The notes under the pieces: generated by a model
Told to the model about the DNA's origin: nothing
The model's input: the letters and a program-made list of their open reading frames with translations, nothing else
Databases searched by the model: none
Shown here: positions 1 to 5,268 of the stretch, piece after piece
Layout of the letters: the number at the start of each line of letters is the position of its first letter
How positions within the stretch are numbered: the stretch's first letter is position 1
Position numbers and translations under genes: made by a program
Assembly (NCBI GenBank): GCA_947478975.1
Contig: CANJYI010000215.1
Location: 1-5,268, forward strand
Reading direction: 5' to 3'
DNA from: Chthoniobacteraceae bacterium
Lineage (GTDB): Bacteria; Verrucomicrobiota; Verrucomicrobiia; Chthoniobacterales; Chthoniobacteraceae
DNA: 5,268 nucleotides

Positions 1-929
1 AGAAGAACCGCCTTGAGCGCCAGCAGGCGGGCCGCGATCCGGTCCACGCCCTGCTCCAGAAGCAACTCGAGCGCAGCTTTCATGCCGTAAACCCCGCTGG
101 TGTTGAGCACCCCAGGCTCGTAACGCTGGGCGGTGGGAACAAACTCCACCGTCTCCTGCGCCAGAAACTTGGGGCACTGCACGTTCCACGCTCCCAACAG
201 GGTGGGACGCACCGTTTCGAAGTGGCGTTCGGCGACGTACACAATCCCCATCGCCATGGGGCCGAGCAGCCACTTGTGGGCGTCCGCGCTCAAGAGGTCG
301 ACGTGCGCGCTTACCACGTCCAAGGGAAACGCCCCCAAAGTCTGGATCGCATCCAGCGCAAAAAGGATTCCCCGCCCCCTGAGCAGGGCGCCGATCGCCT
401 CGACATCAAGCCGGTAGCCGCTGAAAAAATGGCAACTCGCCAGCGCCACCAGCCTGGTCCGCTCCGAAAGTGCGCTTTTTACCAACTCCGGAGTGACCGC
501 CCCCGGGGAATCGGCCCGCAGCCGGCGCACAACCACCCCGCGCCGTTCCAACTCCAGCCACGGATAAACATTGGCCGGATAGTCGTCCGCGTAACAGACC
601 AGTTCGTCGCCCGCGCGCCAATCAATCCCGTTGGCAAAAAGACTGAGCCCCAGCGAAGTCGGCCCCAGAAGCGCGATTTCCTCCCAGCGCGCTCCGATCA
701 GGCGCGCCGCCAGTTGGCGCGTGGTCCGAATGTCGCGCAGGACTGCGGAAAACTCCTGCTGCTGGCGACAGGAAGCCAGCGCGTAGTCCGCCATCGCCTC
801 CCCCACCGCCCTAGGCAATGCGGTTACGGCCGCGTGCGCTAAAAAGATCGAACCCTCGCTAACAGGAAACGCCTCCCGACGTGCGCGTTCCTCGGCGGTT
901 AAGCCCACCCCCGCCACCGGAGTGCTCAA
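1..929 (-). CDS. Class V aminotransferase-fold PLP enzyme, 3' end cut by window edge
   Basis: 309 codons are visible from a TTG start; the C-terminal end lies beyond base 1. The fold is that of PLP-dependent class V enzymes (cysteine desulfurase, isopenicillin-N epimerase and relatives). Visible motifs, numbered from the TTG: GPTS at 89-92 (cofactor phosphate region), DDYPANVYPW at 115-124, SCHFFSGYRLD from 165, ALDAIQ with D193 (expected to pair with the pyridine nitrogen) and Q196, and ADAHKWLLGP with the Schiff-base lysine K219. YEPGVLN follows at 270-276. Family members usually have about 370-400 residues, so some 60-90 are missing here. At the position of the EHHAN motif of SufS-type desulfurases this protein has DYPAN, so the histidine that stacks on PLP is absent. 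It is therefore closer to the epimerase-like or lyase-like branch than to SufS/IscS; the substrate is unknown. The TTG is chosen because AGGGAGG lies 10 bases upstream and the codon overlaps the stop of the preceding gene. GTG codons at residues 5 and 8 are alternatives without a Shine-Dalgarno sequence. Confidence 0.9.
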   Translation of the reverse strand, partial: MSTPVAGVGLTAEERARREAFPVSEGSIFLAHAAVTALPRAVGEAMADYALASCRQQQEFSAVLRDIRTTRQLAARLIGARWEEIALLGPTSLGLSLFANGIDWRAGDELVCYADDYPANVYPWLELERRGVVVRRLRADSPGAVTPELVKSALSERTRLVALASCHFFSGYRLDVEAIGALLRGRGILFALDAIQTLGAFPLDVVSAHVDLLSADAHKWLLGPMAMGIVYVAERHFETVRPTLLGAWNVQCPKFLAQETVEFVPTAQRYEPGVLNTSGVYGMKAALELLLEQGVDRIAARLLALKAVL

Positions 930-1291
930 CGCTTGCGCGCCTCCCTGCCGGCTTCAATCAGTTCCCAAAAACGGCGCTCTCGCGCCAACTCGCCATCCTC
1001 AGCCGGCATGGGGAGTGCCGCGCGGAACAAAAAATCGCGGATCGTATTCCGATGCAGCACCCGGTGTACCGTGATGCCCTCGGGGGCACGCTCGAAATAA
1101 ATCCGGTAATCGCGAACGCGATAACGAAGGAGCTTTTTTCCGTCGCGCTCGATGACGCCAAACCGCTCCGGATCGGATTTGTCCCCATCCTCGGGGAGCA
1201 CCTCGAAGTCTGCCAGGAGATCCAGTTGCAGCGCAGTGGGGAGCGCAGCCATTTCGGCAGCACTTATCTCGTTGAAGACGATTTGAAACAT
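926..1291 (-). CDS. RelE/ParE-fold family protein, no antitoxin adjacent
   Basis: 121 residues. The core RYRVRDYRIYFE (56-67) followed by TVHRVLHRNTIRDFLFR (74-90) is the central beta-sheet signature of the RelE/ParE superfamily, whose classical members are mRNA-cleaving or gyrase-poisoning toxins. The N-terminal half is predicted helical and acidic. About 30 residues after the core (91-121) form a charged extension ending in a helix, longer than a typical toxin of 85-100 residues. An in-frame TAG lies one codon before the ATG, which fixes the start as the first ATG; the Shine-Dalgarno sequence is weak. No antitoxin-like gene (AbrB, RHH, Phd, HTH) lies on either side. Upstream is a lipoprotein; downstream an aminotransferase overlaps the stop as TTGA. 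I recall proteins like this as common, usually solitary genes in Verrucomicrobiota, so it may be a housekeeping member of the fold and not a toxin. The fold assignment is fairly secure; toxicity is not. Confidence 0.82.
   Translation of the reverse strand: MFQIVFNEISAAEMAALPTALQLDLLADFEVLPEDGDKSDPERFGVIERDGKKLLRYRVRDYRIYFERAPEGITVHRVLHRNTIRDFLFRAALPMPAEDGELARERRFWELIEAGREARKR
940..946 (-). promoter_or_regulatory. Ribosome binding site for the aminotransferase gene
   Basis: AGGGAGG on the minus strand, inside the last codons of the RelE-like gene, 10 bases before the TTG at 929. It is the only good Shine-Dalgarno match near the possible starts and supports TTG over the GTG codons at 917 and 908. 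Confidence 0.5.
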
Positions 1292-1374
1292 TCGCTAGAG
1301 GAGCCCCCGCTTTTCACCGATCCCGCGGAAGAACCCCCTCCGCACCAGCCCTGCTGCCGAACCGGCAACGGCGA

Positions 1375-1923
1375 CTACATTCCCCAAAGTTTCTTGGCTT
1401 CCCGGAAGGCCTCCACCGCGTCCTTAGTGTTTCCCGTGATCTCGCAGATGTAGGCAACGCCCATCCAGGCGTCGGGGGAATGGGAATTCAGGCGCACCGA
1501 TTCACGGAAAGCGCGCAGCGCGGGCTCCGTTTGGTTTTCGCGCAACAACTGCCGGCCCGCTTCGTAGGAAGCCTCTGCCAGCTTCCGCACCTGAACGCGC
1601 CGGGCGGCGGCGAGCTTCTTCTTCTTTTCAGCAGTTCTGGCTGCCTCGTCTGCCTTGGCCCTTGCCGAACCAGATCCGGAGCCTACGGAGGAGCGGACAG
1701 GCGCTTTTGCCGTGTGGGCTGTCGCCGCTGGAGCCGCTGCCACTGCGGGTGCCGCCACAGGCTTGGTCGGTGCAGTCACCGATCTGGCGGGTGCCGCCAC
1801 AGGCTTTGCCGGGACAGGCTTCGCATGCGCCGGTTCCTGCAAGACCACAGGGGAGAGGCGCTTGGGCGAACAGGCTGCAACCACCAGAGCGGCGGCGACA
1901 AGGAGGGTGGTTTGAGGTTTCAT
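1375..1923 (-). CDS. TPR-containing lipoprotein with Ala/Pro/Lys linker
   Basis: 182 residues. A short basic N-terminus and a hydrophobic stretch end in VAAC, a lipobox with C18 as the predicted lipidated cysteine, so the mature protein should be membrane-anchored on the periplasmic side. Residues about 30-78 are low-complexity Ala/Pro/Val/Lys, including the heptad KPVAAPA twice (40-46 and 54-60). Residues 79-113 are Gly/Ser-rich and then strongly basic (four lysines in a row at 100-103). The C-terminal 116-182 fits two tetratricopeptide repeats (about 116-149 and 150-182): the second has W-x-x-x-A-Y near its start and ends with AVEAFREAKKLW. TPRs bind other proteins, so an envelope scaffold or assembly role is possible, with the linker spanning the cell wall; this is inference. 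The gene is divergent from the one at 2057. No clear Shine-Dalgarno sequence precedes the ATG; a GGAG lies too far upstream. Specific function is not recognised. Confidence 0.85.
   Translation of the reverse strand: MKPQTTLLVAAALVVAACSPKRLSPVVLQEPAHAKPVPAKPVAAPARSVTAPTKPVAAPAVAAAPAATAHTAKAPVRSSVGSGSGSARAKADEAARTAEKKKKLAAARRVQVRKLAEASYEAGRQLLRENQTEPALRAFRESVRLNSHSPDAWMGVAYICEITGNTKDAVEAFREAKKLWGM
1745..1806. repeat. 20-bp direct repeat in the lipoprotein linker
   Basis: Identical 20-base copies lie at 1745-1764 and 1787-1806, 42 bases (14 codons) apart. On the minus strand they encode the two KPVAAPA segments of the TPR lipoprotein. This looks like internal duplication of the linker. Confidence 0.75.
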
Positions 1924-2056
1924 CGGGGCAATATCAGTTCACTCCAATTCAGCCCAGATCTCAACCTCATTTCTGCTGCCTGCGACAAAACGCACGGAGC
2001 CCTCAAAGCACAAGCCCGCACTCGACATCCCCGCATCGCGCGTCGAAGTTGGAGAG
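1924..2056. other. Divergent intergenic spacer
   Basis: 133 bases separate the outward-facing starts at 1923 (minus) and 2057 (plus), so promoters for both directions are expected here. The only candidate I see is weak: on the minus strand a TTGAGA is followed 17 bases later by TGAACT, which matches the -10 consensus at only three of six positions. No convincing palindrome or operator is visible. The plus-strand frame leading into 2057 is open right through the spacer (see findings). Confidence 0.4.
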
Positions 2057-2320
2057 GTGGAAAGGCGCTCAACACTCGTTAGAAACTTTGCCATCGTTGG
2101 CTTCATCCTTGCGGAACTCTACATGGTCTTTTCTGTTGCCGCCCCAAGGCTGAAGGGCGTTGAGATGCCCGTGGCCGCCCTGACCACGCGTCTGCTGGCC
2201 TCCAGTCTTCTGTTCGGGCCTTTCGGACTCGCGATGGGAACCGGGGTTGGGTTGCTTGCCGACGGCCTGCGGCGTTCCGTGATCAAGGGGCGGGAAGACA
2301 AGAAGAACCGAATTGTCTAA
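2057..2320 (+). CDS. Small membrane protein with two predicted helices
   Basis: 87 residues from a GTG start. A short basic N-terminus (ERRSTLVRN) is followed by a hydrophobic segment at about 11-29, a loop containing RLKGVEMP, a second hydrophobic Gly-rich segment at about 47-67, and a strongly basic tail (LRRSVIKGREDKKNR). This predicts two membrane helices with both ends in the cytoplasm by the positive-inside rule. The start is uncertain: GGAGAG lies immediately before the GTG with no spacer, and the frame stays open for 47 codons upstream without any ATG, GTG or TTG. The next in-frame ATG (2123) would cut into the first helix, so it is unlikely. The Ala-Pro lipoprotein lies 81 bases downstream with no terminator between, so the two may share a transcript. 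I do not recognise the family. Confidence 0.72.
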   Translation: MERRSTLVRNFAIVGFILAELYMVFSVAAPRLKGVEMPVAALTTRLLASSLLFGPFGLAMGTGVGLLADGLRRSVIKGREDKKNRIV

Positions 2321-2392
2321 GGTTTCCCGGCGTTTTGGGTTTCAATTCGGTCCCAGATGTCTTGCCGTACCTATGCGGCCTGCGCTGGATTT

Positions 2393-2401
2393 TATAAAAA
2401 A
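2393..2401 (+). promoter_or_regulatory. TATAAA and A-tract directly before the Ala-Pro lipoprotein start
   Basis: TATAAA at 2393-2398 runs into an A-tract that ends in the ATG at 2402; no Shine-Dalgarno sequence is present. It lies too close to serve as a normal -10 for a start at this ATG, and no -35 match sits 16-18 bases upstream. An A-rich SD-independent translation-initiation element is the simpler reading. Confidence 0.3.
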
Positions 2402-2659
2402 ATGAAAACCGTTATCAAAATTCTCCCATTCGCAGCAGCCGCACTCCTGATGGGCTGCGAGCCGCAGAAGCCGGCCGCCGCCCCCGAAAGCGCCCCGGCT
2501 CCGGCAGCACCAGCGCCCGCTCCGGCGGCACCAACGCCCGCCCCGGCACCTGCGCCCGCCCCGGCACCAGCGCCCGCTCCGGCACCAGCGCCCGCTCCGG
2601 CACCAGCGCCCGCCCCGGCACCTGCGGCTGAGGCAGCACCGGCACCTGCCGCCAAGTAA
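2402..2659 (+). CDS. Ala-Pro repeat lipoprotein
   Basis: 85 residues. The N-terminus MKTVIKILPF, an Ala/Leu-rich core and LMGC give a clear type II signal peptide with the lipidated cysteine at residue 18. Nearly all of the mature chain after EPQKP is Ala and Pro, mostly alternating, with a few Glu, Ser and Thr and a final AAK. There is no folded domain: the protein would be a lipid-anchored extended rod, like the proline-rich stalks of TonB or some cell-wall-spanning lipoproteins but without a terminal domain. The frame is also open from an ATG at 2357, but that start would put 15 extra residues before the signal peptide, so 2402 is preferred. No Shine-Dalgarno sequence is present. A strong terminator begins 22 bases after the stop, ending the transcript. 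Role unknown; a spacer or envelope-charge role is only a guess. Confidence 0.78.
   Translation: MKTVIKILPFAAAALLMGCEPQKPAAAPESAPAPAAPAPAPAAPTPAPAPAPAPAPAPAPAPAPAPAPAPAPAPAAEAAPAPAAK
2528..2617 (+). repeat. 18-bp tandem repeat, five copies
   Basis: Five adjoining 18-base units (2528, 2546, 2564, 2582, 2600), each close to GCACCAGCGCCCGCTCCG and coding for six alternating Ala/Pro residues. Units 4 and 5 of the array-like run at 2564 and 2582 are identical; the others differ by one to three bases. A matching unit lies just upstream at 2507-2524, separated by three bases, and a decayed copy follows at 2618. Such arrays can change copy number by slippage while keeping the frame. Confidence 0.85.
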
Positions 2660-2680
2660 ACTGGTCCCCCAGTGATTTCG

Positions 2681-2716
2681 AGAAGCCCTTCAGCTTTGCT
2701 GGAGGGCTTCTTTTTT
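2681..2716 (+). terminator. Intrinsic terminator after the Ala-Pro lipoprotein
   Basis: A 13-bp stem with arms at 2682-2694 and 2698-2710 closes over a TTT loop; all pairs are Watson-Crick except one T-G wobble. Six T residues follow at 2711-2716, and A2681 can pair with the first of them. No matching A-tract precedes the hairpin, so it acts rightwards only. It separates the upstream lipoprotein from the gene at 2772. Confidence 0.93.
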
Positions 2717-2734
2717 GTCCCCTTCCTTCCGCGC

Positions 2735-2765
2735 TTGTCGCAGGGAATTTACCGGTTCTTATAAA
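2735..2765 (+). promoter_or_regulatory. Possible promoter for the CehA/McbA-type gene
   Basis: TATAAA at 2760-2765 is a good -10 match; TTGTCG at 2735-2740 is a moderate -35 at a long 19-base spacing. The terminator just upstream makes a promoter in this interval necessary. The expected transcription start falls at or next to the ATG at 2772, which would give a leaderless mRNA; indeed no Shine-Dalgarno sequence precedes that ATG at a usable distance. Confidence 0.35.
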
Positions 2766-2771
2766 TTCCCA

Positions 2772-5268
2772 ATGAAATCATCCCCCCTGGTTTTCCTTTG
2801 CTCAACGCTCGGCTCTGTCGCCTTCTCCTTGAGCGCCATACCCGCTCAAGCGCTTCCCGAAGCGTTTGAAATCACCGCTCAAACCACCCACCTCCTCCCC
2901 CGGGGCAAGGAGGCGGACGGCAACATCGGCGATTTTCTGCTGCGCAACGACCGGGTCGAGGCTGTCATTAGCGCCAACCTCCCCCTGCGCCGGGCCAACA
3001 TGTCCACCTTCTACGGCGCCGACGGAATCACTCCCGGCTGCCTCTACGACCTAACTCTGCGAGGCACAAACAACGACCAAATCACCGTTTTCACCCCCGC
3101 CCAGCAGCAGGGCACCGTGTCCTGGGTGCGGTTGCTCCCAGGCGCGGAGGAGGTTTCTGTCGAATGCATGGTCACGGCCGAAACCGGCGGAGGCATTTCC
3201 CGCCGCCACCTCTACAGCCTTCGTGACGGCTGGCAGGGCATCAAGGTCATTACCACCCTCAAAAACGAGACCAACGCCCCGCTTAAAACGGCCTTTCAGG
3301 ACCGCTGGACAAACTTTACCAAAACCGGCGTCGCCCCCGGGGGGATCCTTTGGGCCGACTCCATTGATCCAGCTGACCACTGCGGATACGCCGTAGGCCC
3401 CCTTGAAGATCCGAGCGGCGCGCTCAAACGCGCTCCCGGCGAGCTGCAGCCAGGGGAGACCCTCACCTACACCCGTTTCCTCGGTGTAGGCACTTCGCCC
3501 GCTGCCGCAGTGGGGGCCGTCTGCACGCAACAGGGCGGCACCTCAAAACTCGTGGGTTCTCTCCTCGACGCCGAAGGACGCCCCGTGCCCACAGGCGCGG
3601 TATTCCTCCGCCCGCTGTTTGCCGTCCTCTCCCCTGTCCAAGCTGGAGCCAAGCCCGCCACAAACAATCCCGACAGCAATGGCCGGCTCGCCGGAATCGC
3701 CTATGCTGACAAGGATGGCCGCTTTGAATGCAACCTACCCCCCGGTCGCTACAAACTCACCGCCACCGCCCCCGGCCGGCCCGACACACAGCTCGAAGTC
3801 GAGGCAATCGCCAGTGCCACCGTCCGCTCCGATTTCAAGCTCGGCCCGGCCGGAAGCGTGCTTCTGGACGTGAGGGATGAAGCCGGAATTTCGCTCCCTT
3901 GTAAGGCACAGTTTCTCGCCCAAGCGGGTACGGAGCCCGTCAATCTCGGACCGGAACAGCGGGCCCACGGCTGCCGCGACCAATACCACTCCGAAAAGGG
4001 CCAGTTCGAAGTTGCGCTGCCGCCAGGCCAGTACAAGGTCGTCGTCACAAGGGGCATTGAATACAGCCATCTGGAGCAGACGGTCGAGATCACCGCGGGA
4101 AAGCCAATACTTGTGCGGGGCGTCCTCAAGCGCCTCGTCGACACCAAAGGCTGGGTGAGCGCCGACTACCACAACCACACCACCCAGAGCGGCGACAACG
4201 TCTGCGGCGTCGCAGACCGACTCATCAACCTGGCGGCAGAACACATCGAGTTCGCCCCCACCACCGAGCACAACCGCATCTATGACTGGCGCCCGGAAAT
4301 CAACCGCCTCGGACTCGCCCCTTTCCTGCAAACTGTGGTCGGGATGGAAAACACCGGCAAAGGAGAGCACTTCAATGCCTTCCCCTTTGAGCCGGTCCCC
4401 TTCACCCAGGACGCCGGCGCCCCAGTATGGAACTCTGACCCCCGCCTCACGGCGCTGACCCTGCGTGAATGGCAAAAAATTGAACCGGACCGCTGGGTGC
4501 AGATCAACCACCCCAACCTTTCAACGAGCTTCTTCGAAGACCGGGGAACCGGCGACAAGGAGGGAGGGTTCGCCGGCTTGGTGCGCATGGTCGACGGCTA
4601 CGAAACCCAAAACGGTTCGGGCTCCAGGATTTTGGACGGCGTCCCCTTCCACCTCGGCCGCGGGCCGCAGGGTGGAGAAACGGTGGTCTGGGACCGGGAG
4701 TTTTTATGGCTGCAGATGCTCAATCAGGGAAGGCGTACCTCCGCCATGGCGGTGATGGATTCTCATTCGGTGTTTGGCAACGGCTGTGGGGGCTGGCGCA
4801 TGTACATGCCCTCCGCCTCCGACGACCCCTCCAAAATTGACTGGCGCGAAAACGTGCGCGCGGCGAAGGCGGGTTGTTCTTATCTGACCACCGGACCGTT
4901 TTTGCAGGTGAGTACCCTCCGCGGGGAGCGACCAGGTGCGACGGTGCGCGCCGAAGGCGGTTCGGTGACCCTGAAGGTCAGCGTGCAGTGCACCGACTGG
5001 ATCGACATCGACCGAGTGCAGGTGCTCGTCAACGGCCGCGCGCCGGCGGACCTCAACTTCACCAGAGCCACGCACCCCGCGCTCTTCATGGATGGGGTCC
5101 TGCAGTTTGAACGTGAAATCAAAGTCCCCCTCAAGGAGGACGCCCACCTCATCGTCGTGGCCTGCAGCGAACATGCCACACTCCAAACCGGCTTTGGCTC
5201 CAGCAGCCAGTCCGCAATCCGGCCGCTCGCCTACAACAACCCGCTCTTCGTCGATGTCGACGGCAACG
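2772..5268 (+). CDS. Secreted CehA/McbA-family (PHP-like) metallohydrolase, 3' end cut by window edge
   Basis: 832 complete codons, open to the window end. Residues 1-27 form a type I signal peptide with likely cleavage after AQA (25-27). Residues about 30-255 are beta-rich. About 259-337 resemble a carboxypeptidase-regulatory-like domain (KLVGSLLD ... DKDGRFECNLPPGRYKLTATAPGR), followed by a second beta domain to about 462. The catalytic part starts at GWVSADYHNHTT. Probable metal ligands are H467 and H469 (HxH), H500 (TTEHN), E526 (GMEN), H533 (GEHFNAF), H580 (NHPN), and D663/H665 (MDSH). This ligand pattern is that of PHP-like CehA/McbA proteins, named after carbaryl hydrolases; most members have unknown substrates, probably phosphoesters or other esters, so carbaryl itself should not be assumed. 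The usual TDHN is TEHN here. The last residues (NNPLFVDVDGNG) resemble the family's C-terminus, so little should be missing. It probably acts outside the cytoplasm. It is transcribed apart from the lipoprotein upstream. Confidence 0.88.
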   Translation, partial: MKSSPLVFLCSTLGSVAFSLSAIPAQALPEAFEITAQTTHLLPRGKEADGNIGDFLLRNDRVEAVISANLPLRRANMSTFYGADGITPGCLYDLTLRGTNNDQITVFTPAQQQGTVSWVRLLPGAEEVSVECMVTAETGGGISRRHLYSLRDGWQGIKVITTLKNETNAPLKTAFQDRWTNFTKTGVAPGGILWADSIDPADHCGYAVGPLEDPSGALKRAPGELQPGETLTYTRFLGVGTSPAAAVGAVCTQQGGTSKLVGSLLDAEGRPVPTGAVFLRPLFAVLSPVQAGAKPATNNPDSNGRLAGIAYADKDGRFECNLPPGRYKLTATAPGRPDTQLEVEAIASATVRSDFKLGPAGSVLLDVRDEAGISLPCKAQFLAQAGTEPVNLGPEQRAHGCRDQYHSEKGQFEVALPPGQYKVVVTRGIEYSHLEQTVEITAGKPILVRGVLKRLVDTKGWVSADYHNHTTQSGDNVCGVADRLINLAAEHIEFAPTTEHNRIYDWRPEINRLGLAPFLQTVVGMENTGKGEHFNAFPFEPVPFTQDAGAPVWNSDPRLTALTLREWQKIEPDRWVQINHPNLSTSFFEDRGTGDKEGGFAGLVRMVDGYETQNGSGSRILDGVPFHLGRGPQGGETVVWDREFLWLQMLNQGRRTSAMAVMDSHSVFGNGCGGWRMYMPSASDDPSKIDWRENVRAAKAGCSYLTTGPFLQVSTLRGERPGATVRAEGGSVTLKVSVQCTDWIDIDRVQVLVNGRAPADLNFTRATHPALFMDGVLQFEREIKVPLKEDAHLIVVACSEHATLQTGFGSSSQSAIRPLAYNNPLFVDVDGN

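Noticed and set aside
222..842. Plus-strand open frame of 206 codons
   Set aside because: It lies antisense to the aminotransferase, whose motifs are clear. The translated product is Arg/Pro/Gln-rich with no recognisable domain, as expected for a shadow frame in GC-rich DNA.
1354..1366. Hairpin TGCCG/CGGCA as a terminator after the TPR lipoprotein
   Set aside because: The stem is only 5 bp and no T-tract follows on the minus strand, so it does not qualify as an intrinsic terminator.
1292..1374. Small antitoxin or leader peptide upstream of the RelE-like gene
   Set aside because: The 83-base gap holds only a 16-codon GTG frame on the minus strand ending just before the ATG, with no Shine-Dalgarno sequence and no antitoxin motif. 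It is too short to support.
881..1453. Plus-strand open frame of 190 codons
   Set aside because: Antisense to the RelE-like gene and the end of the TPR lipoprotein; no family resemblance.
1480..2082. Plus-strand open frames across the TPR lipoprotein (1480-2082, 1655-1915 and 1662-2153)
   Set aside because: All are antisense to a gene with a lipobox and TPR motifs. Their Ala/Gly/Arg/Cys-rich products come from the repetitive linker.
2392..2655. Minus-strand Gly-Ala repeat frame
   Set aside because: Complement of the Ala-Pro repeat; the plus strand has the signal peptide, lipobox and a terminator after the stop.
3735..4511. Minus-strand open frame of 258 codons
   Set aside because: It is antisense to the CehA/McbA-type gene, which stays open from 2772 to the window end with conserved metal ligands in this very stretch.

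Overview
The window is GC-rich, densely coding bacterial DNA carrying six protein-coding genes, two of them cut by the window edges. The best lineage guess is Verrucomicrobiota. That rests on the look of the RelE-like protein and the secreted CehA/McbA-type protein, on the Ala/Pro-rich lipoproteins, and on starts without a Shine-Dalgarno sequence; it comes from memory of the families, not from a search. I see no tRNA, rRNA, CRISPR array, insertion sequence, integrase or phage gene.

Left half, minus strand (1923 down to 1): three genes read leftwards. They are a TPR lipoprotein (1923-1375), a RelE/ParE-fold protein (1291-926), and a class V PLP-dependent aminotransferase-fold enzyme (929 to beyond base 1). 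The last two overlap as TTGA, which suggests translational coupling. A gap of 83 bases separates the lipoprotein from the RelE-like gene, so they may share a transcript.

Right half, plus strand (2057 to 5268): across a 133-base divergent spacer lie a small two-helix membrane protein (2057-2320, GTG start) and a short lipoprotein whose mature part is almost all Ala-Pro repeat (2402-2659). A strong intrinsic terminator follows (2681-2716). Next comes a long secreted protein running off the right edge (2772-5268, 832 complete codons). It has a signal peptide, beta-sandwich and carboxypeptidase-regulatory-like domains, and a PHP-like CehA/McbA metallohydrolase domain. The terminator implies that this gene has its own promoter, and a TATAAA box lies just upstream of its ATG.

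Working together: three of the six products are exported (two lipoproteins and the large metallohydrolase) and one is a small membrane protein, so the right half and centre concern the cell envelope. No shared pathway can be read from the genes. The region looks like ordinary chromosome with several unannotated small proteins. The points most worth checking are the orphan RelE-like gene coupled to the aminotransferase, the stalk-only Ala-Pro lipoprotein, the undecided start at 2057, and the SD-less starts after TATAAA.
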